NCBI GenBank assembly: GCA_003164595.1
Contig: PLTT01000015.1
Location: 1 to 58,188, forward strand
Source: Candidatus Saccharimonadota bacterium
GTDB lineage: Bacteria > Patescibacteriota > Saccharimonadia > Saccharimonadales > UBA4665
Direction: 5' to 3'
Length of the DNA stretch: 58,188 nt
Position numbers and translations under genes: made by a program. The notes under the pieces are model-generated. The model was given only the letters and a program-made list of their open reading frames with translations. It made no database searches and had not been told where the DNA came from. Below, piece by piece: positions 17,170 to 25,047 of this stretch. Position 1 is the first letter of the stretch; the number at the start of each line of letters is the position of its first letter.

Positions 17170-18579
17170 ATGAAGATATATAACTCTTTAACGAGTACAG
17201 TTGATGACTTCAAGCCCATTAAAGAGGGCGAAATATCTATTTATAGCTGTGGTCCAACGGTTTACGATAATGCCCATATCGGTAATATTTCCAGTTTTAT
17301 CTATGCCGATACGCTGAAGCGCGCTCTGTCTCACGAATTTCCAGGCTGGCAAATCAAACATGTTATGAACATTACCGACATTGATGATAAGACCATCAAA
17401 AAAAGTATTGAGCTCTATCCTGACCTTGAACCTCACGAACGACTCAGTAAAGTCACCCGCGCCTACGAAAAACAATTCAAAGATGATCTGGAAAGTGTCG
17501 GCATTGACACTGACGCCATCACTTTTGTCAGGGCAACCGACTATATCCCTCAGATGCAGGCGCTAATCAAACAACTGGTTGCCAGCAAGTTCGCCTATCT
17601 TACTGATGATGGCATTTATTTCTCGATTGCCACCTACAAAGCAGCTGGGAAAAAATATGGCCAACTAGTTCCGATAACCGCCGAAAGCACTGGAGCGGCC
17701 AGAGTTAATAACGATGAGTACGACAAAGACTCTGTTCACGACTTTGCACTTTGGAAAATAAGGAAGCCCGATGAACCGGCTTGGGACTTTGAGATTGACG
17801 GCAAACAACTCAGTGGCCGACCAGGTTGGCACATAGAGTGTTCGGCGATGAGCGCCTCGACTCTTGGCATTCCGTTTGATGTTCATACCGGTGGAGTCGA
17901 CCTTAAATTCCCGCATCACGAAAACGAAATTGCGCAGAGCACCGCCGTCGGAGATAACAATGTCCTAGCTGATATCTTTTTTCACTCAGAACACATGTTA
18001 GTGGATAACCAAAAGATGGCCAAATCGACTGAGAATTTCTTTACTTTGCAGGATATAATCGACAAGAATATCGACCCCCTGGCTTTTAGGTTATTCGTCC
18101 TGCAATCACACTATCGAAGCCAGGCACATTTTAGCTGGGTAAATTTGCAGGCTGCTCAAAATAGGCTTGACCGAATCCGGCGAGTCGTTAGCTTGCAGCC
18201 AGTTACCGCCTCAACTGCGCCAGCACAGACCAGTAGCCCTGAGATTAAACCTAGAGAGCAATTTATTGAACTAAGTAATGATCTGAATGTTGCAAGAGTA
18301 CTGGAAACCATTGAAGCTGAGTTGACTAGCTATGAGCAGGACAGCGATCGAACCCAGCTGACTGGCTTTATTGGGACTACCGATGATCTACTGGGCTTAA
18401 ATCTTTCTACATCACTTCAGTCAAACCTAACTGATGCACAGCTGCAGTTAATTGCCCAGCGCGAAGCAGCCAGGGTTGTTGGCGAGTGGGCCCAAAGTGA
18501 TAAATTACGAGAAGAGCTAAGAAATCAGGGAGTTGGACTCAGAGATACAGTTGAGGGAACTATTTGGTTTCAGCTTTAA
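17170..18579 (+). CDS. cysS: cysteinyl-tRNA synthetase
   Basis: Charges tRNA-Cys. The 469-residue class I synthetase has SCGPTVYDNAHIGN (25-38, containing the zinc Cys and a HIGH-type motif), GWHIECSAMS and HTGGVDLKFPHHENEIAQS (remaining zinc ligands Cys, His and Glu), and KMAKST (the KMSKS motif). All four zinc ligands are therefore kept, unlike in the local dnaX and recR. TAGAAT (17158-17163), overlapping the stop of the DHH gene, ends 6 bases before ATG 17170, so an internal leaderless promoter is likely. It converges with the AI-2E gene with a 20-base overlap. Confidence 0.97.
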   Translation: MKIYNSLTSTVDDFKPIKEGEISIYSCGPTVYDNAHIGNISSFIYADTLKRALSHEFPGWQIKHVMNITDIDDKTIKKSIELYPDLEPHERLSKVTRAYEKQFKDDLESVGIDTDAITFVRATDYIPQMQALIKQLVASKFAYLTDDGIYFSIATYKAAGKKYGQLVPITAESTGAARVNNDEYDKDSVHDFALWKIRKPDEPAWDFEIDGKQLSGRPGWHIECSAMSASTLGIPFDVHTGGVDLKFPHHENEIAQSTAVGDNNVLADIFFHSEHMLVDNQKMAKSTENFFTLQDIIDKNIDPLAFRLFVLQSHYRSQAHFSWVNLQAAQNRLDRIRRVVSLQPVTASTAPAQTSSPEIKPREQFIELSNDLNVARVLETIEAELTSYEQDSDRTQLTGFIGTTDDLLGLNLSTSLQSNLTDAQLQLIAQREAARVVGEWAQSDKLREELRNQGVGLRDTVEGTIWFQL

Positions 18580-19681
18580 GCTCTTTGGTTGGGTCAATGC
18601 TTTTAAGAACGCCACGAGTCTGCAAATAATCTACTACAAGAACTCTAAAGCAGCCCATGGTTGGGATGGCTACTAGTGCGCCGAGCAGTCCGCCGAAACT
18701 CACGCCAATGACTACGGCTATGAAAACCAGTAGGGGTGAAAGGTTAGTAGTATTAGCCTGCAGTTTAGGCTGGATTATGTAGTTTTCGATATTGATGTAG
18801 ACAATGTAGTAAACCAGAATTACGACGGCTGCCCAAGGTGAGTGAAACAGGGCAACGATAGTGATGATGCTAGCACCAATCCAATGACCAATCAGAGGGA
18901 TGAGACCGCACAGGAAAATGATAACCATTAGAGCTAAGGGATTGCTTAGATGCAGTATCAGTACAGCTGGCATTATAAGCACTGCAGCGATAGCGGCTAG
19001 TATCACCTGACCATTAACATAGCCACGGATAACTTTGTACATATCGTCGGTTAGGTCCTTGAGCTTAAGATTCTGATTACGCGGTACTAGATTGTGTACT
19101 GTGTTAACCCAGTGTGGGCCCTCGATCAGCATCATAAATGTTAGTACCAGGATAATTATGACAGACACGACGCTTTTGGCTATGCCAGTGACTGTTGAAA
19201 CGGCCGGCCCGGCGAAGTTATGCAGTCTTGAAGTAAGCTGGTTTACGAGGGAATTCTCTTGTCCCTGGAGGTTATATCTAATGACGAAGCGGTTCAGGGC
19301 GCCATTCTTTGCCCTGGCTTCGTTAATCAGGTGGGGGACATTATCGATAAAGCTGTGGGTATTTCGAACAATTGATGGGGAAACTAAGGCAATAAAGCCA
19401 CCTAAGACAATAACAACTATTAGGAATGATAGTAGCGTTCCTAGGGTGCGGCTGCCCCGCCTTTTACCGGGGAATATTTGCGATAGCCAGTGTACTGGAG
19501 CATTTAAGGCTAGGGCTAAGAAAAATGCAGTGAAAATTAGTACAAGAGCATGAGTTGATTTCCTAACGGCAATAAATAAAATGTAGGCTACTACGATCAG
19601 GATAATGGTGCGCACGACAGTTCGGGTTGAGATATTTACGTAAACTTCGTTCTCAGCATCTTTGTTTTTAGAGTCTTCCAT
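18560..19681 (-). CDS. AI-2E family (PerM/YdiK-like) permease
   Basis: The 373-residue polytopic protein has an N-terminal pair of helices (about 22-60), a helix near 75-97, an extramembrane domain (about 105-155) and a C-terminal block of helices. The block includes LALMVIIFLCGLIPLIGHWIG and the family segment NYIIQPKLQANTTNLSPLLVFIAVVIG. Members export diverse small molecules or ions, and the substrate is not predictable here. On the minus strand CATAAT ends 8 bases before the ATG with no Shine-Dalgarno site. Confidence 0.85.
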   Translation of the reverse strand: MEDSKNKDAENEVYVNISTRTVVRTIILIVVAYILFIAVRKSTHALVLIFTAFFLALALNAPVHWLSQIFPGKRRGSRTLGTLLSFLIVVIVLGGFIALVSPSIVRNTHSFIDNVPHLINEARAKNGALNRFVIRYNLQGQENSLVNQLTSRLHNFAGPAVSTVTGIAKSVVSVIIILVLTFMMLIEGPHWVNTVHNLVPRNQNLKLKDLTDDMYKVIRGYVNGQVILAAIAAVLIMPAVLILHLSNPLALMVIIFLCGLIPLIGHWIGASIITIVALFHSPWAAVVILVYYIVYINIENYIIQPKLQANTTNLSPLLVFIAVVIGVSFGGLLGALVAIPTMGCFRVLVVDYLQTRGVLKSIDPTKELKAETK

Positions 19682-19709
19682 ATAGTCCTATTATGTCACG
19701 ATTATAAAT

Positions 19710-20630
19710 CTATTCAATGGGAGCGGATTTTGCAGTCTTAATTAGTAGCTTCTGTAACTGCTTCGGTAGTGCAATCGAATACATAACTCGAAGTGAGTCG
19801 GCCCGTTTGGATATCTTTTGCTCGGAGGTGATAAGTTCAAAATCATCGTATATTACCTGAAGGTGCTGGTCTGTTACCTCGCGGTCTAAGCAGGTGAGTG
19901 TTCCGCTCCAGACCTGGGTGAACTTAACTTTAACGGCTTTATTACAATTATCTAGTCTCAAAAGTTCGGACATTGTTCGCATATAGGTTCTAAAATCATG
20001 GATCCGCCAGTCCATTAGCTGCTGTTTGTTTGCATTCGTTCTATGAGATTTTGGCCGTAGACAATAAATTCTCCCCATAATTACGTCTGGAATATTGGTT
20101 TTCTTAACTATCAGCGAGGATAATTTATGGCTAAAAATACTCAGAATCCATGAATAGAACTTGCGCTGGGCTGAACTTAGGTTATTTAGATCGTCGTGAT
20201 GCGCCATGCCGTCAATACTGATCACTATATTAACTTTGCGCACCAGAGATGGCTGATGCTGCAGCATTCGCGTCACAATGACAGTTCCGAAGCCGATGCC
20301 GATAATAGTTAGCTTCTTCTTCCTAAACCGGTAGTTAACAATTGTCGCCAGGTACTCAGCTAACTCGTCAATTGTAGGTTTCTCGTGGATCTTATATAAA
20401 CTACTAAGATTATTGAATCCTGGCAGATCGGCCATGGTAACGTTGCCGTATTTGGATAGATCGCTGGCTAGGTCAAAATAGTTGGTAAGCGTTCCGAAGT
20501 GTCCATATACTAGCAGTATATTATGATTTTTGTGATACTTAGCCGGCAGATATAGGATTTGGTTATCTAGACCGCCTAAATTGACGGTTATAGAATTTGC
20601 AGCCAGTAGTTCTGATTTATGTTTAGTCAT
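19710..20630 (-). CDS. alpha/beta-hydrolase-fold protein with Ser-to-Gly at nucleophile elbow
   Basis: The 306 residues follow the alpha/beta-hydrolase layout. An oxyanion-type segment (LLVYGHFGTLTNYFDL, about 34-49) is followed by VTMADLPGFNN and a nucleophile elbow, IGIGFGTVIVTRML (about 109-122). The expected GxSxG reads GIGFG, so the catalytic serine is missing at the canonical place. The C-terminal half is basic. The protein may be a non-catalytic binder or use another residue. It lies upstream of the AI-2E gene with a 28-base gap on the same strand. No promoter stands out. Confidence 0.65.
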   Translation of the reverse strand: MTKHKSELLAANSITVNLGGLDNQILYLPAKYHKNHNILLVYGHFGTLTNYFDLASDLSKYGNVTMADLPGFNNLSSLYKIHEKPTIDELAEYLATIVNYRFRKKKLTIIGIGFGTVIVTRMLQHQPSLVRKVNIVISIDGMAHHDDLNNLSSAQRKFYSWILSIFSHKLSSLIVKKTNIPDVIMGRIYCLRPKSHRTNANKQQLMDWRIHDFRTYMRTMSELLRLDNCNKAVKVKFTQVWSGTLTCLDREVTDQHLQVIYDDFELITSEQKISKRADSLRVMYSIALPKQLQKLLIKTAKSAPIE

Positions 20631-20739
20631 ACGGTTAATAAACTCTACCCCAGATACAGTCTAGCGACAAGCCTAAACATTGGATTAAACGCATAAACGT
20701 AAATATTGTTGCCAGTAGATTGAGTTGATAATTTAGTAG

Positions 20740-20745
20740 TATAGT
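20740..20745 (+). promoter_or_regulatory. -10 box with leaderless geometry for the gene at 20752
   Basis: TATAGT ends 6 bases before ATG 20752. No Shine-Dalgarno site is present. A TTGATA at 20725-20730 lies too close to serve as a normal -35. Confidence 0.45.
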
Positions 20746-20751
20746 AAAGGC

Positions 20752-20994
20752 ATGCAGAACAACAATTTAAATCTAACTTATAATAAGCCAATAGTCGCGA
20801 TTGATGGGCAGTCAATCTTTATAACTGATCAAGGACCCGTTAACCTTGTATTCTTTCAAATTCGGGAGCAGGGGCCACAAGGTGTCAATGCCGACGTTGT
20901 CGCCGCTGTTAGGCTTCATACCCTCGAGGAATTAAAAGGTCTACAAAAGTTAATAGCAGATTCCATAAAGAAACACGAAACTCGCGAACCATAG
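20752..20994 (+). CDS. small conserved-looking protein, DUF3467-like
   Basis: Eighty residues: two beta-strands (NLTYNKPIVAIDGQSIFI), a DQGPVNLVFFQIREQG core, then VAAVRLHTLEELKGLQKLIADSIKKH, a helix like that in DUF3467 proteins. The resemblance is by eye and the function is unknown. It starts with a leaderless-type promoter and ends 85 bases before tRNA-Gln. It is codon-rich and short, but the strand order and helix periodicity support a real protein. Confidence 0.6.
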   Translation: MQNNNLNLTYNKPIVAIDGQSIFITDQGPVNLVFFQIREQGPQGVNADVVAAVRLHTLEELKGLQKLIADSIKKHETREP

Positions 20995-21079
20995 TTTCAA
21001 TTTTTTGGGCAACCTATTCTGATAATGTATATATCTTTTGTGTCTGGGTAGTAAATAAGGTAAAATCTATCTGTTATAT

Positions 21080-21154
21080 TGGGACGTGGCCAAGTGGTAA
21101 GGCACCAGGTTTTGGTCCTGGCATTCGGGGGTTCGAATCCCTCCGTCCCAGCCA
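21080..21154 (+). tRNA. tRNA-Gln (anticodon TTG)
   Basis: A complete 75-base cloverleaf. The acceptor stem TGGGACG (21080-21086) pairs with CGTCCCA, the anticodon stem CCAGG/CCTGG encloses the loop TTTTGGT with anticodon TTG, and the T-arm has GGTTCGAATCC. The discriminator is G and CCA is encoded (21152-21154). The gene marks the left edge of the accessory islet that begins at 21.2 kb. Confidence 0.96.
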
Positions 21155-21338
21155 AGACATTGTTCGAACTTTTTACAGATGAGAAGCGTTCCAGAAAGTA
21201 TTCTCGCAAAAACTATTTATTATTTCATCTCTGTTATTTGGGTTCGAGACCCACCTAGCGGTAATGCTTCCTATCTCTATCGAGATAGTGCATTAGTGGA
21301 TGGTTTCCGCTCAAGCTTTGTTTGCTTAACAATGAGAG

Positions 21339-21344
21339 TACAAT
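21339..21344 (+). promoter_or_regulatory. -10 box with leaderless geometry for the gene at 21351
   Basis: TACAAT ends 6 bases before ATG 21351. CTTTGT at 21316-21321 sits 17 bases upstream but is a poor -35. The same TACAAT-N6/7-ATG layout precedes two other genes in the window (starts at 4287 and 55934, minus strand). Confidence 0.45.
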
Positions 21345-21350
21345 CACCAT

Positions 21351-21512
21351 ATGATTGATTTAGGTATTTCTTCTCTTGATCTGAATACAGAAGAAGGTAA
21401 AGACCAACTCATAGCAAAAGCTATGACTCTATTAGACTATCCTGATTTAGCAGATATAATGGCAAGAATGATCGAGCCTTATTTAACGAATCGACATACT
21501 TCGGAGCAGTAG
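21351..21512 (+). CDS. small protein of 53 residues, unknown function
   Basis: Opens with MIDLGISSLDLNTEEGKDQ and continues as an amphipathic helical segment (LIAKAMTLLDYPDLADIMARMIEPY), ending TSEQ. It is acidic and probably helical. A TACAAT box ends 6 bases before the ATG, and the reading frame ends 4 bases before the stop of the convergent 50-residue gene at 21517. The helical, acidic nature and the neighbouring zeta-like toxin make an antitoxin role conceivable, but this is speculation. It could also be a chance frame. Confidence 0.45.
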   Translation: MIDLGISSLDLNTEEGKDQLIAKAMTLLDYPDLADIMARMIEPYLTNRHTSEQ

Positions 21513-21516
21513 CTCA

Positions 21517-21669
21517 CTATTTTTGTGTTTGTAGTTTTAGGTAGTGGCTTTCGAGATCTTTTTGTTGTTTATTCGCACCTTTAGCAGCTTTTAGTAGAAG
21601 CTCTTTTTGTTTCTTTTCAGAGAGTTCGTAGAAATTATTAGTTTTTTTCTTCAAATTCAGTAGTTTCAT
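21517..21669 (-). CDS. 50-residue basic protein coupled to the zeta-like kinase
   Basis: The ATG at 21669 overlaps the stop of the upstream zeta-like gene in an ATGA arrangement, which strongly suggests translation from the same mRNA. The product is very lysine- and glutamine-rich and helical (MKLLNLKKKT..., then LSEKKQKELLLKAAK, then KQQKDLESHYLKLQ). No family was recognised. In epsilon/zeta and PezAT systems the antitoxin precedes the toxin and is larger. A small downstream basic partner would be a different organisation. It might be an antitoxin, a regulator or an RNA-binding protein. Confidence 0.55.
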   Translation of the reverse strand: MKLLNLKKKTNNFYELSEKKQKELLLKAAKGANKQQKDLESHYLKLQTQK

Positions 21670-22406
21670 TGGATAATCCTTTTGAGTTCATTCTTAGTAT
21701 AATTAACTTTGAAGCATTGATCAATACTCATTACGTTGGTATACACCTTTGCCACAGCCTTATTATTTTCGGCATCTTTGTAGTCCTTTAGTATTACATT
21801 CAAGATTAGCTTATCGCCGAATTCCGCTTTGATTTTATCGGCTGTTTGTTTTGAGCCTAGAAATTTCTCTATAAAATCATTCTTTTGAATATTTCGTCCT
21901 TCGACCTTTTCACGAAGCTGTGTGAAATGCCATGCAATCGATGGATGTTGGAATACAAAACATATCATCGCTAAACCATACTCATCGATGACTTTTGATA
22001 TATTCTGATAGGCTCGATTATAATCAGACAAAGTACCATCAATAAACGCACTTTGCTTATTCTTGATTACTGATCTGAATAGGTCATCAACGGCTATTGA
22101 AACTGCTCGTTGGAAGAGAAATGAATTGCTTCCTGTGTAGCCTGGGAGTAATTCACGTATGACGTCTGGATTAATACTAGCTACTTTTGTTTCAAGTACT
22201 TGGCCAATGGACTGACTAAAGCTTTTAATAAATTCTGTTTTACCGGCACCGGGTGATCCGGCAGTAAAGATAATCAAAGGATGTTTTGATGGAGGATATG
22301 ATTCTATTGAACTGTACTTGTCTAATATAAGTCTCTTATTACCGTCTCGCCTAACCCACCTAACTGCTTCTTTTTCAATTTCTGTTTCTTCCTGATCCAT
22401 ATTCAT
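21666..22406 (-). CDS. zeta-toxin-like P-loop kinase
   Basis: Zeta/PezT toxins phosphorylate UDP-N-acetylglucosamine and block wall synthesis; relatives phosphorylate other small molecules. The 246 residues show a P-loop GSPGAGKT (50-57), an INPDVIRELLPGY segment (79-90) like the zeta DxxR motif, and FIDGTLS (121-127) like the zeta (E/D)GT substrate motif. The N-terminal 45 residues look like a separate lead-in region. AGGAAG lies 9 bases before ATG 22406. Coupling to a 50-residue downstream gene is noted separately. It may instead be a housekeeping AAA/zeta-family kinase. Confidence 0.78.
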   Translation of the reverse strand: MNMDQEETEIEKEAVRWVRRDGNKRLILDKYSSIESYPPSKHPLIIFTAGSPGAGKTEFIKSFSQSIGQVLETKVASINPDVIRELLPGYTGSNSFLFQRAVSIAVDDLFRSVIKNKQSAFIDGTLSDYNRAYQNISKVIDEYGLAMICFVFQHPSIAWHFTQLREKVEGRNIQKNDFIEKFLGSKQTADKIKAEFGDKLILNVILKDYKDAENNKAVAKVYTNVMSIDQCFKVNYTKNELKRIIQ

Positions 22407-22440
22407 ATTTTATCACTTCCTAAATTTATAAACATACTTC

Positions 22441-22470
22441 CAAGGGGTTCGAGTCCCTTGTGGTCAGCCA
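22441..22470 (+). tRNA. 3'-end tRNA remnant (T-arm, acceptor strand and CCA only)
   Basis: AGGGG (22443-22447), loop TTCGAGT (22448-22454) and CCCTT (22455-22459) form a T-arm with one G-T pair. They are followed by a seven-base acceptor strand GTGGTCA, discriminator G (22467) and CCA (22468-22470). No D-arm, anticodon arm or 5' acceptor strand (it should begin TGACCAC) is present upstream. Such pieces are typical of attachment sites left by elements integrated into tRNA genes. It does not derive from the tRNA-Gln at 21080. Confidence 0.6.
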
Positions 22471-22518
22471 AAGATGACGAAACTTGCTGCATAGATCAGT
22501 ATAATAAAATAGCAGCTT

Positions 22519-23631
22519 CTAAGCATGTTCTGACAGGTATACAGCACACTGTCCCGCAATTTTCGCAGTTGATCTAACTGTAGATAGTTTCTCGTTACCC
22601 GTTACGTATTCTTGGGTATAACGGAGCAAACGACTAATAATCTCTCGGTGTGAAGCTTTTAAGACAATTTGTTCATCAGTAATACCTGACTCAATAGTGT
22701 TGACACTGAAATCAAATTGTGACCCCATCGAGGATATATAGCCTGCACTATCAGGCATTTGATGAATCAATTGGGAGAGTAACCTAAAGTTTTCATCGTC
22801 TTTATCATAATTAGTACCTTGCTCAAGATTTACTAGCCTATTGCCAAGATCAGCCGTGGCGGCTATAAAAGCCAAGTTAATAGGGTGATCTGGTGCTAAT
22901 CTAAAAACGGGGAATGTCTCGAATTTTGCGAATCCGACAGGATGCCCTAATGACAATTTCTTATAAATTTCAGACATTGCGACCCCAAACTTTCCACTAC
23001 CACCCCCCGGGCTTAATAAAACTAAATTTCGGTCTGGTTCGACAATGGTATCGTTATCGTTGAATGCATCAAAAATTATAGCGTCCGACAGGCAATCAAT
23101 GTCCGGATAGCCAGGTATCTCGTAACAGACTTTAGGCTCAGTATGTAGTTGGGAATATACTTCTTCAGAAAAATAATTAATCACATTTTTGTTAAAACGA
23201 CTCATTGAACGTGGCATCACAGCAATAACCACGTCATCGACATTTATACCATGTATTTCCCGTGCTTCCTTGATAAGCCTCATAGTCTCAAGTTCATATC
23301 TTAGCCCAGAATCACCCCGGACTCTGCCTTGTAAAGTACGGCCATCAGGAGGGTTAAATATATCTCTTGCATTAACGACCATTGCGATTTTACTATTACA
23401 TTCATCCTGGAGCCTGCGTATAATAGTTGCTTTATTATCGATATTATATCCAGGGAGAACACGTGCTGCATGATGGTCGCCAAAAGGCTTGCCGCCGAAT
23501 TCTATTACTATATCTGCATCTGGCATGCTATCGAGACGCTCATGGAATACGCTAAGCTGCGTTTCAAGGTAAAGATCGTTATCAAATCCTATACCTTCAT
23601 TTGCTTGATTAACCACTGACTCTGGGCTCAT
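22519..23631 (-). CDS. DUF1846 family protein, shortened
   Basis: The 370 residues match the DUF1846 family in several blocks: EFGGKPFGDHHAARVLPGY (about 45-63), VVNARDIF, a glycine-rich LSPGGGSGKFGVAMSEIYKK (about 208-227), then GFAKFETFPVFRLAPDHPINLAFIAATADLGN and a YDKDDENFRLL segment. Family members are usually about 500 residues, so the C-terminal part is missing. The GGGSGK stretch suggests nucleotide or phosphate binding. The biochemical function of the family is unknown to me. The ATG overlaps the stop of the upstream kinase (ATGA). Confidence 0.8.
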   Translation of the reverse strand: MSPESVVNQANEGIGFDNDLYLETQLSVFHERLDSMPDADIVIEFGGKPFGDHHAARVLPGYNIDNKATIIRRLQDECNSKIAMVVNARDIFNPPDGRTLQGRVRGDSGLRYELETMRLIKEAREIHGINVDDVVIAVMPRSMSRFNKNVINYFSEEVYSQLHTEPKVCYEIPGYPDIDCLSDAIIFDAFNDNDTIVEPDRNLVLLSPGGGSGKFGVAMSEIYKKLSLGHPVGFAKFETFPVFRLAPDHPINLAFIAATADLGNRLVNLEQGTNYDKDDENFRLLSQLIHQMPDSAGYISSMGSQFDFSVNTIESGITDEQIVLKASHREIISRLLRYTQEYVTGNEKLSTVRSTAKIAGQCAVYLSEHA

Positions 23632-24248
23632 AATATTTTGAGGATTTCATTAGAAATCTCATCCACGACTTCACGAATCGACAGATTATCAGTGGATAAT
23701 ATCAGCTGACTTTCGGGAGGCCTGTTCTCAAGTTGATCAAGAATAGATTGATTCATATCATACATTCGGTTTCCAGGAAGGTTTGGTTCATAATCTTGAG
23801 GTTGTATATCATTTTTCGTATTTAAGCGTCTATGCCGAACTTCTTCTGAAACAGTTAGTAAAACTGCAAGATCCGGCTCGCGCATAAGTGGGCCACGAAG
23901 CTCAGACGGATCAAGCCCTCGGTAAATTAGATCAGCTCTTACATCAATAACGCCCCTGTCTTTTACTATAGTAATACCAGAAGTTGTTAATTCATTTATC
24001 ACAAGACTATCTAAGGCAGTTTTAGCAGCTTGTAGAGCGATCACTGATAGATCCGTTCCAAATTCTGCGTTTAACTTAGTAAGAGAGTAGGGGTTGACCC
24101 AACCATTGCGCTCACGCCAATCATCAAAAAACTCAGTAGCATAACCTCGATTTACTAACTTAGTAGCAACGCCGCGCCCAACAGTTGTTTTACCTACACC
24201 ATCTGGGCCGTGTATTGTAATATAGGGTGATTGGTCAATAGTTCGCAT
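23628..24248 (-). CDS. dTMP-kinase-like P-loop nucleoside-monophosphate kinase
   Basis: The 206 residues have P-loop HGPDGVGKTT (13-22), a substrate DRG motif (about 96-98, IVKDRGVIDVRADL) and a TMK-like C-terminal region. A second dTMP kinase domain exists at 5113-7443, so this copy probably serves another nucleotide or a specialised pathway. The unusual lid (RRLNTKNDIQPQDYEPNLPG) lacks the arginine-rich TMK lid. It lies 15 bases after the NUDIX gene and overlaps the DUF1846 start by 4 bases. Confidence 0.75.
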   Translation of the reverse strand: MRTIDQSPYITIHGPDGVGKTTVGRGVATKLVNRGYATEFFDDWRERNGWVNPYSLTKLNAEFGTDLSVIALQAAKTALDSLVINELTTSGITIVKDRGVIDVRADLIYRGLDPSELRGPLMREPDLAVLLTVSEEVRHRRLNTKNDIQPQDYEPNLPGNRMYDMNQSILDQLENRPPESQLILSTDNLSIREVVDEISNEILKIL

Positions 24249-24263
24249 ATAAAGTACTAGTCA

Positions 24264-24695
24264 TTAATTGATTACTTGTAAGAATGGCTCAAGAATTGAG
24301 TGGTTAATAGCAGCTTCCAGCAATCTGAGGATCTCATCGCCACGGATTAACCCTTTACCATTCAGAACGCGCACATCATCAATAGATAGAAATTTAGATT
24401 CATGCTCTGCGGTAGAAGCCTGAGTACTTGATATACGGCACGAATAGAAGAACCTAATTACAGTGTTCCCCTCATGTGTAGCTGTCTTGTTGATAATTCC
24501 TAGTAAATTTTCGGATGTGACATGGTACCCAGTTTCTTCCATTACTTCACGACGAACACAGTCAGTAATACTCTCACCTTCTTCAAGTTTACCGCCGGGT
24601 AATCCCCATTTTCCAACTGCACTAGGCTTAGTCTCTTTAACAAACAGAAATTTGTCATCTTTTTCAATAATGGCTGTACTTACAACAGATATCAT
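24264..24695 (-). CDS. NUDIX hydrolase
   Basis: Hydrolyses a nucleoside diphosphate linked to another group, often a damaged or non-canonical nucleotide. The 143-residue reading has a complete Nudix box: G35, E41, R49, E50, E53, E54 and G56 in [24 protein letters not shown] (quoted here only as residues 34-57). ATG 24695 is preferred to the in-frame ATG 24707, because GGAG within the latter codons lies 6 bases before it. It is the first gene of the NUDIX-kinase-DUF1846 operon. Confidence 0.87.
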   Translation of the reverse strand: MISVVSTAIIEKDDKFLFVKETKPSAVGKWGLPGGKLEEGESITDCVRREVMEETGYHVTSENLLGIINKTATHEGNTVIRFFYSCRISSTQASTAEHESKFLSIDDVRVLNGKGLIRGDEILRLLEAAINHSILEPFLQVIN

Positions 24696-24725
24696 TAAGC
24701 TCTCCATTCGTCTTAGCTTTAAAGG

Positions 24726-24754
24726 ATTGTATCATTATTAAGTATTCATTACAA
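24726..24754 (-). promoter_or_regulatory. promoter of the NUDIX-kinase-DUF1846 operon
   Basis: On the minus strand TTGTAA (24754-24749) and TACAAT (24731-24726) are 17 bases apart. Transcription would begin near 24719, giving a leader that holds the GGAG site for the NUDIX start at 24695. Confidence 0.6.
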
Positions 24755-24819
24755 CATACTGGCTATTTTAGCAAGAAGGAAAATTTATTCTCTGTATTCA
24801 ATAGTATAAATTTAAGGAT

Positions 24820-25047
24820 CTAATCAATAGTGGTAATTCTAGCTGTAAATTCACAGTCTATGCATGCATAGTTATCAGGAGCGTCATTAGTCATTTTGCA
24901 CCTTTCTGGTTTTGTTAGAAAAGCTTCCTCTGCTTCTATTAGATCTGCGGCTAGTATTCGTGCATGCTCGTCACATTGTTCGTCAAGAGGATCAAGGTAG
25001 AAATCATTGTTATTAAAATCATCGATCGCTTCTTTAGTGACCTCCTT
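24820..25047 (-). other. open frame with Cys/His pattern but no canonical start
   Basis: From 25047 down to a TAG at 24820 one minus-strand frame is open for about 75 codons and reads like a protein. It has an acidic helical part (TKEAIDDFNNNDFYLDPLD), then DEQCDEHARILAADLIEAEEAF and a C-terminal YACIDCEF with a CxxC. A strong GGAGG (25044-25040) sits at its beginning, yet no ATG, GTG or TTG follows until ATG 24894, which would give only 24 residues. It may use an unusual start, be joined to the 25034-25186 gene by a +1 shift, or be a decayed gene. Confidence 0.4.

Noticed and set aside
21236-21262. Second tRNA T-arm-like fragment (GGTTCGAGACCCACC) after tRNA-Gln
   Set aside because: Only four of five stem pairs form, and no acceptor strand with discriminator and CCA follows, so it is too weak to call a tRNA remnant.
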